Translations under genes and position numbers: made by a program | The notes under the pieces: generated by a model | What the model saw: the letters and a program-made list of their open reading frames with translations, nothing else | The model's database searches: none | What the model was told of the DNA's origin: nothing | Assembly: GCA_046154665.1 (NCBI GenBank) | Contig: JBJXFG010000002.1 | Span: 1 to 64,000, forward strand | Reading direction: 5' to 3' | Source: JAFLCM01 sp046154665 | Lineage (GTDB): Bacteria; Planctomycetota; Phycisphaerae; Phycisphaerales; UBA1924 | Length of the DNA stretch: 64,000 nt | Shown here: piece by piece, positions 42,211-50,406 of the stretch | Position numbering within the stretch: position 1 is the stretch's first letter | How the letters are laid out: the number at the start of each line of letters is the position of its first letter

Positions 42211-43815
42211 TCAACCACCGTGCTGCGCGTTGCACGTGGAATCACCGAATCGCGAGAGGATGTTGACCAGGTCGATGGTGTCGCAGTCGCGGTCGTTGTC
42301 GAGGTCGCCGCCCTGGCCTTCGGTGAGCCATGAGCCGCCGAAGTCGGAGAGCAGCGCGACCAGGTCGCGGGTGTCGACGGTGCCGTTGTTGTCGATGTCG
42401 GCGGGGTCCGTGCACGGACGGGTGACAAGGGCTTCAAGTTCACGCTCGGCGAGGCCGACATAGCCGCCGGGTTTGAGGTGGATGGGGTCCCACGGCTGGA
42501 GGTACCAGCTTCGATAGCTCATCTCCACGGCGTTGGCGAGCTTCGAGAAGTCCACCAGCGTGATGTCGTCCGTGCTGTCGGCGAGCGTGCGCAGAGCGGC
42601 GCGATACTCCTGCAGTTTGGTGTCGTCGGGGTTGGAGATCGCGTGCGTGACGGTCACGAGGAACTGCAGTTCGCTCTTGGCGTTCCAGTTGTTGAGGGCC
42701 CAGATGCCGCGGATGCGGGAAACGATTGAGCCGATGTTGTCGCGGAACGCCTCGGGGCTGTTGGCGGGGAGGATGTAGTTGGTGTAGCTGGGGATCCACT
42801 CTGAGCGGTCGTTGACGCCGGCGCAGATGCGGACGATGACTTTGGGGTTCGGGCCCAGCGGAGCGCGGACGCGCTGGAAGTAGAGCGAGAGCTGGGCGTC
42901 GGTGGACTCGGCAATGGTGCCGGCCATGTCGCGGGCCGAGGCACCGCCCAGGCCGTAGAACGTGTGGACCGCAAAGCCGCGCTGGCGGTTGGGGTTCTCG
43001 GCCTGGAGGTACATGAGGAAGAACGGGCCGCGCGAGCGGAGGCGCTCATCGGTGAAGCACAGTCGGAGCCAGAAGGGCCGGAACGCGGGCGGCAGATCGA
43101 CGGTGTCGGTCACAGCGGGGGCGGGCTCGAAAGCTGAGTTTGCGTTTGGCGAGGGATCGAGCGTGGAGAAGGTGGCTTGGCCATAGACGCCGCCGAGCCA
43201 GTTGCCGTCGGTGACCCACGCGTGGAGTTCGCGGCCGTTGGGGAACAGGGCGTGGGTGAAGTGGAAGCGGAGGGCGTCGTTGAGGTCGAGCCCGGCGCTG
43301 CCGCCGAGGATGAGCCCGTGAGGGGTGGCGGAGACGGGCATGTCGGCCGAAGCGGGGACCCAGAGGTAGCCGGAGGGGTAGATGGGCGCGACGGAACTCA
43401 TGAGCGCGGTGAAGGGCTGCGGCGCGCCCCAGAAGGCGAAGCTGCCGTTGTTGCCCGGGCCGGCGGTCTGCACGGTGGCGTTGGTGCCTGAGGAGGCGGC
43501 GAAGCCGTACTCCTCGCCGGCGGCGATGAGCGGCGTACCCCACAGGCCATAGCGGGCGAGCAGGGCCTCGTGCCAGCCGAACTCGAATCCGGTGGTGTTG
43601 TAGAGCTGGTTCGAGTCGCCGATGCCGACGAGGGCGGCGCGGCTGGTGAAGGCGGACTCGAAGAACGGCGCGATGCGCGAGGTGTCGGGATAGACGGCGG
43701 GCGAAGGCGGCGCGGCAAGCACGACACACGGCGCGGCGGCGAGCACCAGCGTCGCACCCATTCGAATGCGGCGGCGCGCGAGCTCGGCGACCGTTCTGGC
43801 TGATGTGATGTTCAT
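42211..43815 (-). CDS. Secreted SGNH/GDSL-like hydrolase with dockerin-like tail
   Basis: 534 residues from ATG 43815. Signal peptide about 1-36 (LVLAAAPCVVLAAPP). SGNH blocks: GIGDSNQLY with Ser68, ICAGVNDRSEW near 332, and WDPIHLKPGGY near 441 (the Asp/His pair), consistent with an esterase or lipase of the GDSL group. Then a dockerin-like pair (ADIDNNGTVDTRDLVALLS and GDLDNDRDCDTIDLVNILS). It probably deacetylates or cleaves esters on extracellular carbohydrate. A 9-bp hairpin (43818-43850) sits immediately before the start codon in the mRNA, covering the ribosome-site position. Confidence 0.82.
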   Translation of the reverse strand: MNITSARTVAELARRRIRMGATLVLAAAPCVVLAAPPSPAVYPDTSRIAPFFESAFTSRAALVGIGDSNQLYNTTGFEFGWHEALLARYGLWGTPLIAAGEEYGFAASSGTNATVQTAGPGNNGSFAFWGAPQPFTALMSSVAPIYPSGYLWVPASADMPVSATPHGLILGGSAGLDLNDALRFHFTHALFPNGRELHAWVTDGNWLGGVYGQATFSTLDPSPNANSAFEPAPAVTDTVDLPPAFRPFWLRLCFTDERLRSRGPFFLMYLQAENPNRQRGFAVHTFYGLGGASARDMAGTIAESTDAQLSLYFQRVRAPLGPNPKVIVRICAGVNDRSEWIPSYTNYILPANSPEAFRDNIGSIVSRIRGIWALNNWNAKSELQFLVTVTHAISNPDDTKLQEYRAALRTLADSTDDITLVDFSKLANAVEMSYRSWYLQPWDPIHLKPGGYVGLAERELEALVTRPCTDPADIDNNGTVDTRDLVALLSDFGGSWLTEGQGGDLDNDRDCDTIDLVNILSRFGDSTCNAQHGG

Positions 43816-43817
43816 CC

Positions 43818-43850
43818 CGGGAGTCCAGATGTTCGCGCCCCGGACTCCCG
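43818..43850 (-). promoter_or_regulatory. Hairpin directly upstream of the SGNH hydrolase start codon
   Basis: Perfect 9-bp stem CGGGAGTCC (43818-43826) with GGACTCCCG (43842-43850). The stem ends two bases before the AUG in the transcript, where a ribosome site would be expected. No separate Shine-Dalgarno is visible. Confidence 0.5.
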
Positions 43851-44144
43851 CCCGAAAGGTCGGGGCCCCGGGAGACGCACGAAGGTATTCTGACACCCGA
43901 GCGGGTGACATCCAAGCGCAAAGCAGAGAGATCGCGGCAGAATTTCGAGGTTCTCGGGCTTGTGCCAGCCGACGGCGCGCGCGGGCGGTCACTGCTGAAT
44001 GGAGGGATCGAGGTGCCTTACTCCTCCGTTCCCTCGCCCCGAGCGGCTCTGTGGCGGTTTCCCGAGCGCGCGAAGAGGCCATCGGACGATGAGGGAGCAG
44101 TTGCGGGGGATCACCGGCTACACTTGGTGGCTGAAAATGGTTGA
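43851..44144. other. Intergenic stretch between the SGNH gene and tRNA-Ala
   Basis: No gene or repeat recognised. It must hold the promoters of the - strand hydrolase and the + strand tRNA; none is obvious. Short frames overlapping it have no supporting features. Confidence 0.5.
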
Positions 44145-44217
44145 GGGGCGGTAGCTCAATTGGGAGAGCACTAGCTTTGCAAGCTAGGGGTTGCCGGTTC
44201 GATCCCGGTCCGCTCCA
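44145..44217 (+). tRNA. tRNA-Ala (anticodon TGC)
   Basis: 73 nt. Acceptor GGGGCGG pairs with CCGCTCC (one G-T); D arm GCTC...GAGC; anticodon stem CTAGC/GCTAG with loop TTTGCAA, giving anticodon TGC; five-base variable region; T arm around GGTTCGATCCC; discriminator A. The 3' CCA is not encoded. The gene is isolated; no rRNA is adjacent. Confidence 0.97.
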
Positions 44218-44295
44218 TTCTGACTCACGGCTTTCGGGCGAACCGCGGCGGTGCCGGGGGTGCCCACGAGAGCGTCAGGATTGCACGGCGAACTG

Positions 44296-44342
44296 CCAAA
44301 ACGAAACCCGCGAGGGCGTCCGGTATCGGACGGCCCTCGCGG
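44296..44342 (-). terminator. Strong terminator of the dockerin gene at 44387
   Basis: Stem of about 15 bp (44308-44322 with 44327-44342, one bulge), loop GTAT, followed on the - strand by GTTTCGTTTTGG. It may also stop tRNA transcripts from the other side. Confidence 0.8.
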
Positions 44343-44386
44343 TGGATTGCGTGGATCAACCGCAGAGCGCAAACCCCGCGGCGCGA

Positions 44387-45283
44387 TTAGTTGCTTGCGA
44401 GCGGCACGGGCGGGCAGGTGCTGCCGAACGCGGCGAGGAACGCCGTCAGATCAATCACGTTGATCACACCGTCGTTGTTGGAGTCGAAGATGCAGGTGGG
44501 CGGGGTCGGGGGGCACGGGCAAGGCGGTGGGAGCGTGTTGGGCAGCCAGCAGAACTTGTAGAACGCGCTGTCCCCAGGGTTCTGGGCGAACTGGCTGAAG
44601 GGGATGGGCGGAAGGCCCTGCGCAGACGGCTCGGCGAGCACCTGGGTGCCGTCAATGAGGAACAGGCCGATGAGCCACGCCTGTCCGGGGATGGCCAGGA
44701 CGCTGGGGTCAAAGCCGCGCGGGACGCGGATGTACTGGTAGATATCCCAGGTGACGTTGGGCGGGATGTTGCCCGGCCCGCTGAACGAGAAGATGTCGAA
44801 GAAGGAGGGCGCAGCGGGGGGCTGGATGGTCCCGCCAGCGGCGGCGCCGTAGGCACTGTAGAAGTTCTGAACCTGGTTGCGGAAGCCGGGGTTGTTGTTG
44901 CGCGTCCAGGGGCCGTAGCCGGGGGCGTCGGGCGGCAGTGCGCAATCCGGCTGAGCACCGAAGCTGATGCCGACGATCTGAGCGCCGGCACCGACGGCCA
45001 CGGTGGGCAGCGGCGGGAGCGAGCATGCGCACTGCTGGGTTGCGGGCAGCGGCATGGGGTTGCTGCGGTAGAGCGGCTGGCCGTCGAGGCGGAAGTAGCG
45101 AACGATGATGCAGTCAAAGTTGGGGTTGGTTGGATCGACGACCCAGCGGATGGGCTGGCAGTAGACGATGGGCGGCTCCGGGGGCGGAGGCGGGGGCTTC
45201 GGGGGCGTGCCACAAGCGAGAGCGGAACCGGCGGCGCACGCGACCGCGAGCGCGCCGACCATCAGGCGACGGGACATCTTCAT
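44387..45283 (-). CDS. Secreted dockerin-like protein, Pro-rich, function unknown
   Basis: 298 residues from ATG 45283 with AAAGGAT upstream. Signal peptide ending SALACG, then a Pro-rich linker (PPKPPPPPPEPP). The body has three or four short Cys-containing strands (YCQPIRWVVDPTNPNFDC, CACSLPPLPTVAV) and FFDIFSFSGPGNIPPNVTWDI, FCWLPNTLPPPCPCP. The C-terminus has a single complete dockerin-like repeat (FDSNNDGVINVIDLTAFLAAFG) rather than the usual two. No enzyme motif seen. Similar whole-protein families occur only in planctomycetes as far as I recall. Confidence 0.72.
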   Translation of the reverse strand: MKMSRRLMVGALAVACAAGSALACGTPPKPPPPPPEPPIVYCQPIRWVVDPTNPNFDCIIVRYFRLDGQPLYRSNPMPLPATQQCACSLPPLPTVAVGAGAQIVGISFGAQPDCALPPDAPGYGPWTRNNNPGFRNQVQNFYSAYGAAAGGTIQPPAAPSFFDIFSFSGPGNIPPNVTWDIYQYIRVPRGFDPSVLAIPGQAWLIGLFLIDGTQVLAEPSAQGLPPIPFSQFAQNPGDSAFYKFCWLPNTLPPPCPCPPTPPTCIFDSNNDGVINVIDLTAFLAAFGSTCPPVPLASN

Positions 45284-45678
45284 AGGGTTATCCTTTCCGA
45301 AACCTCACCACGCTCAACTTCGGGGAGGACCAAGACGCCCGAGTTCGCCGAACGCACCCGACCACGGGGCGACGAACACCGGCGTCAACGATGGAGGAAG
45401 CGTGACATGAGGATGATCTCCCGTCAAATGAATTCGCGGAAACGTGCATGATCTTCGAGTCATTCTTACACAAGCCCAGCGCTGGCAGCACGAGTTCGGT
45501 GTGTGTGCGTCCGCCGGGCCGCCAAGGCGCGCGAGTGTTGGCGGGCACCGCGATTGCTGAGGCACGAAACTGAGCCCGGCTAGACTGCGCGATGCGGGCC
45601 TGGTGTCCGCAGTCGAGAGCCGCCCAGCGGACGGTTCGGCCGTGGAGGCCGCGTCCGCCGTGTTTGGAGTGCATCACC
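45284..45678. other. Divergent intergenic region
   Basis: Holds the promoters of the - strand dockerin gene and the + strand amidohydrolase. No convincing boxes or repeats were found; the short frames here are not credible. Confidence 0.5.
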
Positions 45679-48600
45679 ATGCCGTGTCAATGCTCGGAAT
45701 CGCGTCATCATTCACGTTTCCTTCACGCGGCCGCCGCGGTGGCACTGATGTTTGCGTCGGCGTCGAGTTCGATCGGCGCGGACGAGGCGGACCCGAAAGC
45801 CGCAACCGACAAGCCCGCGTGGAACGTCGACGATCCGCAGGGGCTCACCACGGCGATCGAAGTGCCCATCGATGTGGACGAAGGCACGTGGATGAACCTC
45901 GACGTCTCACCGGATGGCACGACCATCGTGTTCGATTTGCTGGGCGATCTCTACACCATGCCGATCGGGGGCGGAGACGCCCAATCGATCACCTCGGGCC
46001 TCGCGTGGGACATGCAGCCGCGCTTCAGCCCGGACGGCAAGCGGATCGCCTTCACCTCCGACCGCGCGCCTTCCAACGGCGACAACGTCTGGACCATCAA
46101 CGTGGACGGCTCTGACTCGCGGCAGATCACCAAAGAGAGTTTCCGGCTGCTCAGCAGCCCGGAGTGGACGCCCGACGGCACCTCGATCGTGGCGCGGAAG
46201 CACTTCACTTCTCGGCGCTCGCTGGGCGCGGGCGAGATGTGGCTGTACCACGCCGCGGGCACCGAGGGCGCACAGGGCGGCCTGCAGCTCACCACGCGAC
46301 CCACCGAGCAGAAGGACGTGAACGAGCCGGCGTTTTCGCCCGACGGGAAGTACCTCTATTACTCGCTCGACGCGACCCCCGGCGAATCGTTCGAATACAA
46401 CAAGGACTCGAACACCGAGATCTACTGCGTCGACCGCCTGGAGCTGTCCAGCGGCAAGACCGAGCGGTTCATCTCCGGCCCCGGCGGCGCGGTGCGGCCC
46501 ACCCCAGCGCCGGACGGGAAGTCGGTCGCGTTTGTCCGCCGCATGCGCGAGCGCACGGCGCTTTTCATCATGGACGTGCCGTCACAGCGCGTGCGCCCCA
46601 TCTATGACCAGCTCGAGCGCGACATGCAGGAATCATGGGCGATCCACGGCGTGTACCCGGGGTTCAGCTGGACGCCGGACTCGAAGTCCATCGTTTTCTA
46701 CGCGAAAGGAAAGATCCGGAAGATCGCCGCGGACGCGTCGTTTGAGCCGGGAAGCGATGCGGCGGCGACCGTGATCCCGTTCCGCGTGAAGACCACGCGC
46801 ACGGTGCGCGAGGCGCTGCGGTTCCCGATCGAAGTCGCACCCGAGCAGTTTGACGTGAAGGTGCTGCGCTGGGTGGAGGTTTCGCCGAAGGGGGACCGGG
46901 CGGTGTTCCAGGCGCTGGGACGGCTGTATGTGCGCGATCTCGGCGCCGGCGGCGTGGTCGGCGCGCAGCGGAGACTGACGCGCGCGGAGGACCGGCTGGA
47001 GTACTTCCCGTGCTGGTCGCGTGATGGATCGAAGCTCGCGTTCACGACATGGGACGATGAGAAGCTCGCCGAGGTGCGGGTGCTGGATGTGGCCAGCGGC
47101 ACCGAGACGGTGGTGACGACCGAACCGGGGCACTATGTGCACCCGGTGTTCTCACCCGACGGCACCAAGGTGGTGTTCGGCAAGGTGTCGGGCGGGTTCA
47201 TCACCGACCCGGCGTGGTCGGATGAACCGGGGGTGTATTGGGCACCGAGCACCGGCGGCGGGGAGAAGGGAGCCGTCGCGCCGGTCAAGATCACGGACAA
47301 GGGCACGCAGCCGCAGTTCGGGGCTGACGGCGACCGCGTCTATCTGATGACGGTGACGAGCGAGAAGGAGCGCGATCGGCGTTCGCTGATCAGCATGAAG
47401 CTCGACGGCACCGAGGAGCGCACGCACTTCACCAGCGAAAACGCCACGCAGTACGCCGTGAGCCACGACGGGAAATGGTGCGCCTTCACCGAGCGGTTCA
47501 ATGTGTTCATCACGCCGATGGTGGACACGGGGCGGAGCGTGGACATCGGCCCGAAGGCGTCGGGCTTCCCCGTGGCGAAGGTGAGCAAGGACGCGGGCGA
47601 GAATCTGCATTGGTCCGGGGACAGCGCCAAGCTGCACTGGAGCCTGGGGCCGACGCTGTACACGCGGGCGCTGAAGGATTCGTTCGCGTTCCTTGAAGGG
47701 GCCCCGGAGAAACCACTGGATCCCGAGGGTTCCGGCGTGGCGCTGGGGTGGAAGGAGCCGCTTGCATCGCCGACGGGCACGATCGCGCTGACCAACGCGC
47801 GGGTGCTCACCATGAACGGCGACGAGGTGATCGAAGACGCCAACGTGATCATCAAGGGCAACCGCATCCAAGCGGTGGTGCCCTTCGCCAAGATGACGAC
47901 GAACATCCAACCGCTCGCCGATATCGTGATCGACTGCAAGGGCAAGACGATCATGCCGGGCTTCGTCGACGTCCACGCCCACGGGCCGCAGGGCACGCAG
48001 CACGGCGTGGTGCCGAAGCGCAACTGGGGCCGCTACGCCGACGTGGCCTTTGGCGTCACCACTGTCCATGACCCCAGTAACGACACCAACACCATCTTCG
48101 CCGCCAGCGAGATGCAGAAGGCCGGGCTGATCGTGGCGCCGCGGACGTTCTCGACGGGCACGATCCTCTACGGGGCGGCGGGCTCGTTCAAGGCCGAGGT
48201 CGAGTCGCTCGACGACGCGCGGTTCCACCTGCGCCGCATGCAGGCGGTGGGCGCGTTCACCGTCAAGAGCTACAACCAGCCGCGGCGCGACCAGCGCCAG
48301 CAGGTCCTCGCGGCGGCGAAGGAACTGGGCATGATGGTGGTGCCCGAGGGCGGCAGCACGCACACGCACAACTTCACGATGGTCGCCGACGGGCACACGG
48401 GCGTGGAGCACACGCTGCCGTTGGCCCGCATCTACAAGGATGTCATTCAGTTCTGGGGCCCGTCGAAGGTGGGCTATACGCCGACGATCGGCGTGGGTTA
48501 CGGCGGGCTGACCGGCGAGACCTACTGGTACGACACGACCGACGTGTGGCGCGATGCGCGGCTGGCGAACTTCGTGCCGCGGTGGGTGATCGAACCGCGC

Positions 48601-49125
48601 GCGGTCCGCCGACCGCGCGCCCCGCGCGAAGACTACAACCACTTCGAGCTCACGACGATCTGCAAGGCGCTGACAGATGTCGGCATTGGCGTCAACATCG
48701 GGGCCCACGGGCAGCTGGCGGGGCTCGCGGCGCACTGGGAAATCTGGATGCTCGAGCAGGGCGGGATGACCGAGTTCGAGTGCCTGCGGGCCGCGACCAT
48801 CAACGGGGCGCGGTACATCGGCCTCGACCAGGACCTCGGCACCGTCGAAGCGGGCAAGCTCGCCGACCTGATCATCCTCGACAAGGACCCATCGCAGAAC
48901 ATCCGCGACACCGCGAGCATCAAGTGGGTGATGCTCAACGGACGGCTCTACGACTCGATGACGATGGACCAGGTGCAACCAACACCGACCAAGCGCCCGA
49001 GGTGGTTCTTCGACGGCATGAACGCGGGCCGCGGCATCCAGACGTGGACCATGCAGTGCGCCGGCTGCGGCCACTGCGGGGCTGGATGTGTTGACAAGGC
49101 CTGGGATGAGAGCGGGTATCGGTGA
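45679..49125 (+). CDS. Secreted fused TolB-like beta-propeller and amidohydrolase
   Basis: 1148 residues from ATG 45679 (GGAGT upstream). Signal peptide about 1-36. Residues about 50-680 carry repeated PD40/TolB propeller blades (MNLDVSPDGTTIVFDLLGDLY, PRFSPDGKRIAFTSDR, PAFSPDGKYLYYSLD, PVFSPDGTKVVFGK). From about 700 an amidohydrolase (LTNARVLTMNGDEVIEDANV, GKTIMPGFVDVHAHGPQ with the HxH metal pair, GAFTVKSYNQPRRDQR, GVEHTLPL, NGARYIGLDQDLGTVEAGKLADLIIL). Such fusions are often annotated as periplasmic imidazolonepropionase-like hydrolases or peptidases. The chain ends with a cysteine cluster (QCAGCGHCGAGCVDKAW) that is unusual for this family. Confidence 0.88.
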   Translation: MPCQCSESRHHSRFLHAAAAVALMFASASSSIGADEADPKAATDKPAWNVDDPQGLTTAIEVPIDVDEGTWMNLDVSPDGTTIVFDLLGDLYTMPIGGGDAQSITSGLAWDMQPRFSPDGKRIAFTSDRAPSNGDNVWTINVDGSDSRQITKESFRLLSSPEWTPDGTSIVARKHFTSRRSLGAGEMWLYHAAGTEGAQGGLQLTTRPTEQKDVNEPAFSPDGKYLYYSLDATPGESFEYNKDSNTEIYCVDRLELSSGKTERFISGPGGAVRPTPAPDGKSVAFVRRMRERTALFIMDVPSQRVRPIYDQLERDMQESWAIHGVYPGFSWTPDSKSIVFYAKGKIRKIAADASFEPGSDAAATVIPFRVKTTRTVREALRFPIEVAPEQFDVKVLRWVEVSPKGDRAVFQALGRLYVRDLGAGGVVGAQRRLTRAEDRLEYFPCWSRDGSKLAFTTWDDEKLAEVRVLDVASGTETVVTTEPGHYVHPVFSPDGTKVVFGKVSGGFITDPAWSDEPGVYWAPSTGGGEKGAVAPVKITDKGTQPQFGADGDRVYLMTVTSEKERDRRSLISMKLDGTEERTHFTSENATQYAVSHDGKWCAFTERFNVFITPMVDTGRSVDIGPKASGFPVAKVSKDAGENLHWSGDSAKLHWSLGPTLYTRALKDSFAFLEGAPEKPLDPEGSGVALGWKEPLASPTGTIALTNARVLTMNGDEVIEDANVIIKGNRIQAVVPFAKMTTNIQPLADIVIDCKGKTIMPGFVDVHAHGPQGTQHGVVPKRNWGRYADVAFGVTTVHDPSNDTNTIFAASEMQKAGLIVAPRTFSTGTILYGAAGSFKAEVESLDDARFHLRRMQAVGAFTVKSYNQPRRDQRQQVLAAAKELGMMVVPEGGSTHTHNFTMVADGHTGVEHTLPLARIYKDVIQFWGPSKVGYTPTIGVGYGGLTGETYWYDTTDVWRDARLANFVPRWVIEPRAVRRPRAPREDYNHFELTTICKALTDVGIGVNIGAHGQLAGLAAHWEIWMLEQGGMTEFECLRAATINGARYIGLDQDLGTVEAGKLADLIILDKDPSQNIRDTASIKWVMLNGRLYDSMTMDQVQPTPTKRPRWFFDGMNAGRGIQTWTMQCAGCGHCGAGCVDKAWDESGYR

Positions 49126-49409
49126 ACAGAGGGTCGCGCCGGAGCGGGCAGCCCGACGCGGGGTGATCCGGAGCGGGCGTAGTCCTGTCGCGCGACTTGG
49201 GCCGCGAGGCGCTCTCTCGGAATCCGTTCGACACCAAGGCCCAATGCTGCCTGGGCATCAGGCGGTGCGGATGCAGGATGATTCTCCGGCTCGTGGCGTG
49301 CGGCCTACCAGCGCGTTATGGAACGGGGATCGCGTAACCCTCAACGACTCTTGTGCGGCCGGTCATCGCTCGGAGGGCGCATCGAGCTTTGCCGGGGGCG
49401 CAGCGGTCA

Positions 49410-49458
49410 GCGCGAGCAAGCCCCCGGCGCGAGCAAGCCCCCGGCGCGAGCAAGCCCC
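49410..49458. repeat. 17-bp tandem repeat, three copies
   Basis: GCGCGAGCAAGCCCCCG at 49410-49426 and 49427-49443, plus a 15-base partial third copy at 49444-49458. Confidence 0.85.
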
Positions 49459-49686
49459 AGGGATGTCGGATAGGAGAGTGCCGCCCGGAGGGCGGACGAT
49501 TTACGGCAGTTGGGCGTTGGAGAGTCGATGGGCGTGCGGCACAGAGAAGCCCCGTTCACCCTCCGGGCGACCTCTTTCTTTCGGTCGGAGCCCAGGGGCT
49601 CGCTCGCGTTGCTCGCCGCGCCCCAGGCATAGATCGCGCCCTCCGGGCTTCAGAGCGAGCACGATCGAGACTCGCGCGACAGCGCG

Positions 49687-49720
49687 ACGATTCGCTCCGA
49701 AGACTTCGCTCATCGTCGGC
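49687..49720. repeat. Dispersed 34-bp repeat, copy 2
   Basis: ACGATTCGCTCCGAAGACTT then CGCTCATCGTCGGC; the reverse complement, with one mismatch, of 34341-34374. Confidence 0.8.
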
Positions 49721-49763
49721 GTGCGCAGTCCGATGGCGTTCAAGGTTCGAACGACCGCCGAAT

Positions 49764-49793
49764 GAAAACGGGCCGCCCGAGGAGGCGGCCCGT
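49764..49793 (-). terminator. Intrinsic terminator of the small dockerin gene
   Basis: Stem CGGGCCGCC (49769-49777) with GGCGGCCCG (49784-49792), followed on the - strand by TTTTCATT. Confidence 0.8.
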
Positions 49794-49828
49794 GAGGGGT
49801 TGATGGTGTCGTTGATCCGCGCGCCGCT

Positions 49829-50278
49829 TCAGCTGCAGTTGAGGCTGAAGTTGCCGAGGAAGACGGTGAGGTCGATGGTGTTGACGAGGCCGTCGAAGTT
49901 GAAGTCGGCCCCGCCGCCACAGGGGCTGGGGTTGCCGAACTGGCCGAGGAAGAGGACCAGGTCGAGGGTGTCGACGCTGTTGTCGGCGTTGAGGTCACCG
50001 GGGCACTGGCTGGAGAGTCGTCCGCCTTCCCAGTAGGCGGTGACGACGCAGAAGGTGCCGCCGGACTGCCCTGAGCCGACATCGAACTGCCCGGCGGTGC
50101 CCTCGACGGAGAACGAGCCGCCGACGGAAACCCCGCCGCCGCCGTCGACGGTGGACCAGGGGATGGAGAACTGGGCGTGGGCGGCCGCTGCCACGAGCGC
50201 GAGGGCCGCGGGGACGGCGAGGCACCGCGGCGCGATGCCGCGGCGGCGTGGGGAGTTGGTTGGATCAATGCGAGTCAT
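49829..50278 (-). CDS. Small secreted dockerin-like protein
   Basis: 149 residues from ATG 50278. Signal peptide about 1-36 (AALALVAAAAHAQ), a small beta domain (IPWSTVDGGGGVSVGGSFSV, GTAGQFDVGSGQSGG) of a type common in planctomycete secreted proteins, then the two dockerin-like repeats (GDLNADNSVDTLDLVLFLG and ADFNFDGLVNTIDLTVFLG) ending NCS. No enzyme motif. It is almost a bare dockerin module, a useful reference for the module's role. It lies just downstream, on the same strand, of the collagen-like gene. Confidence 0.82.
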   Translation of the reverse strand: MTRIDPTNSPRRRGIAPRCLAVPAALALVAAAAHAQFSIPWSTVDGGGGVSVGGSFSVEGTAGQFDVGSGQSGGTFCVVTAYWEGGRLSSQCPGDLNADNSVDTLDLVLFLGQFGNPSPCGGGADFNFDGLVNTIDLTVFLGNFSLNCS

Positions 50279-50406
50279 GATTGCGAGGACTCCGGTTCAA
50301 ACCCGGCGCGGGCCGGGGGTTGCAGTTGGGTTCCTCCCCGCCGACTTTCACCGGACCCGTTGCGGGGCGCGGCGGAGACGAACGGGGACCATCACGATCC
50401 GATCGA

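Larger units (their letters stand above)
49126..49828. other. Long intergenic region with several repeats
   Basis: No credible gene in about 700 bp. It holds a 17-bp tandem repeat (49410-49458), hairpins such as GCCGCCCGGAGGGCGG near 49480, the dispersed 34-bp repeat (49687-49720) and a - strand terminator (49764-49793). Frames crossing it translate the repeats. Confidence 0.7.

Noticed and set aside
49353..50036. Frames in the 49.1-49.8 kb gap with ASPRREQAPG repeats
   Set aside because: They translate the 17-bp tandem repeat and terminator; no ribosome site or recognisable domain.
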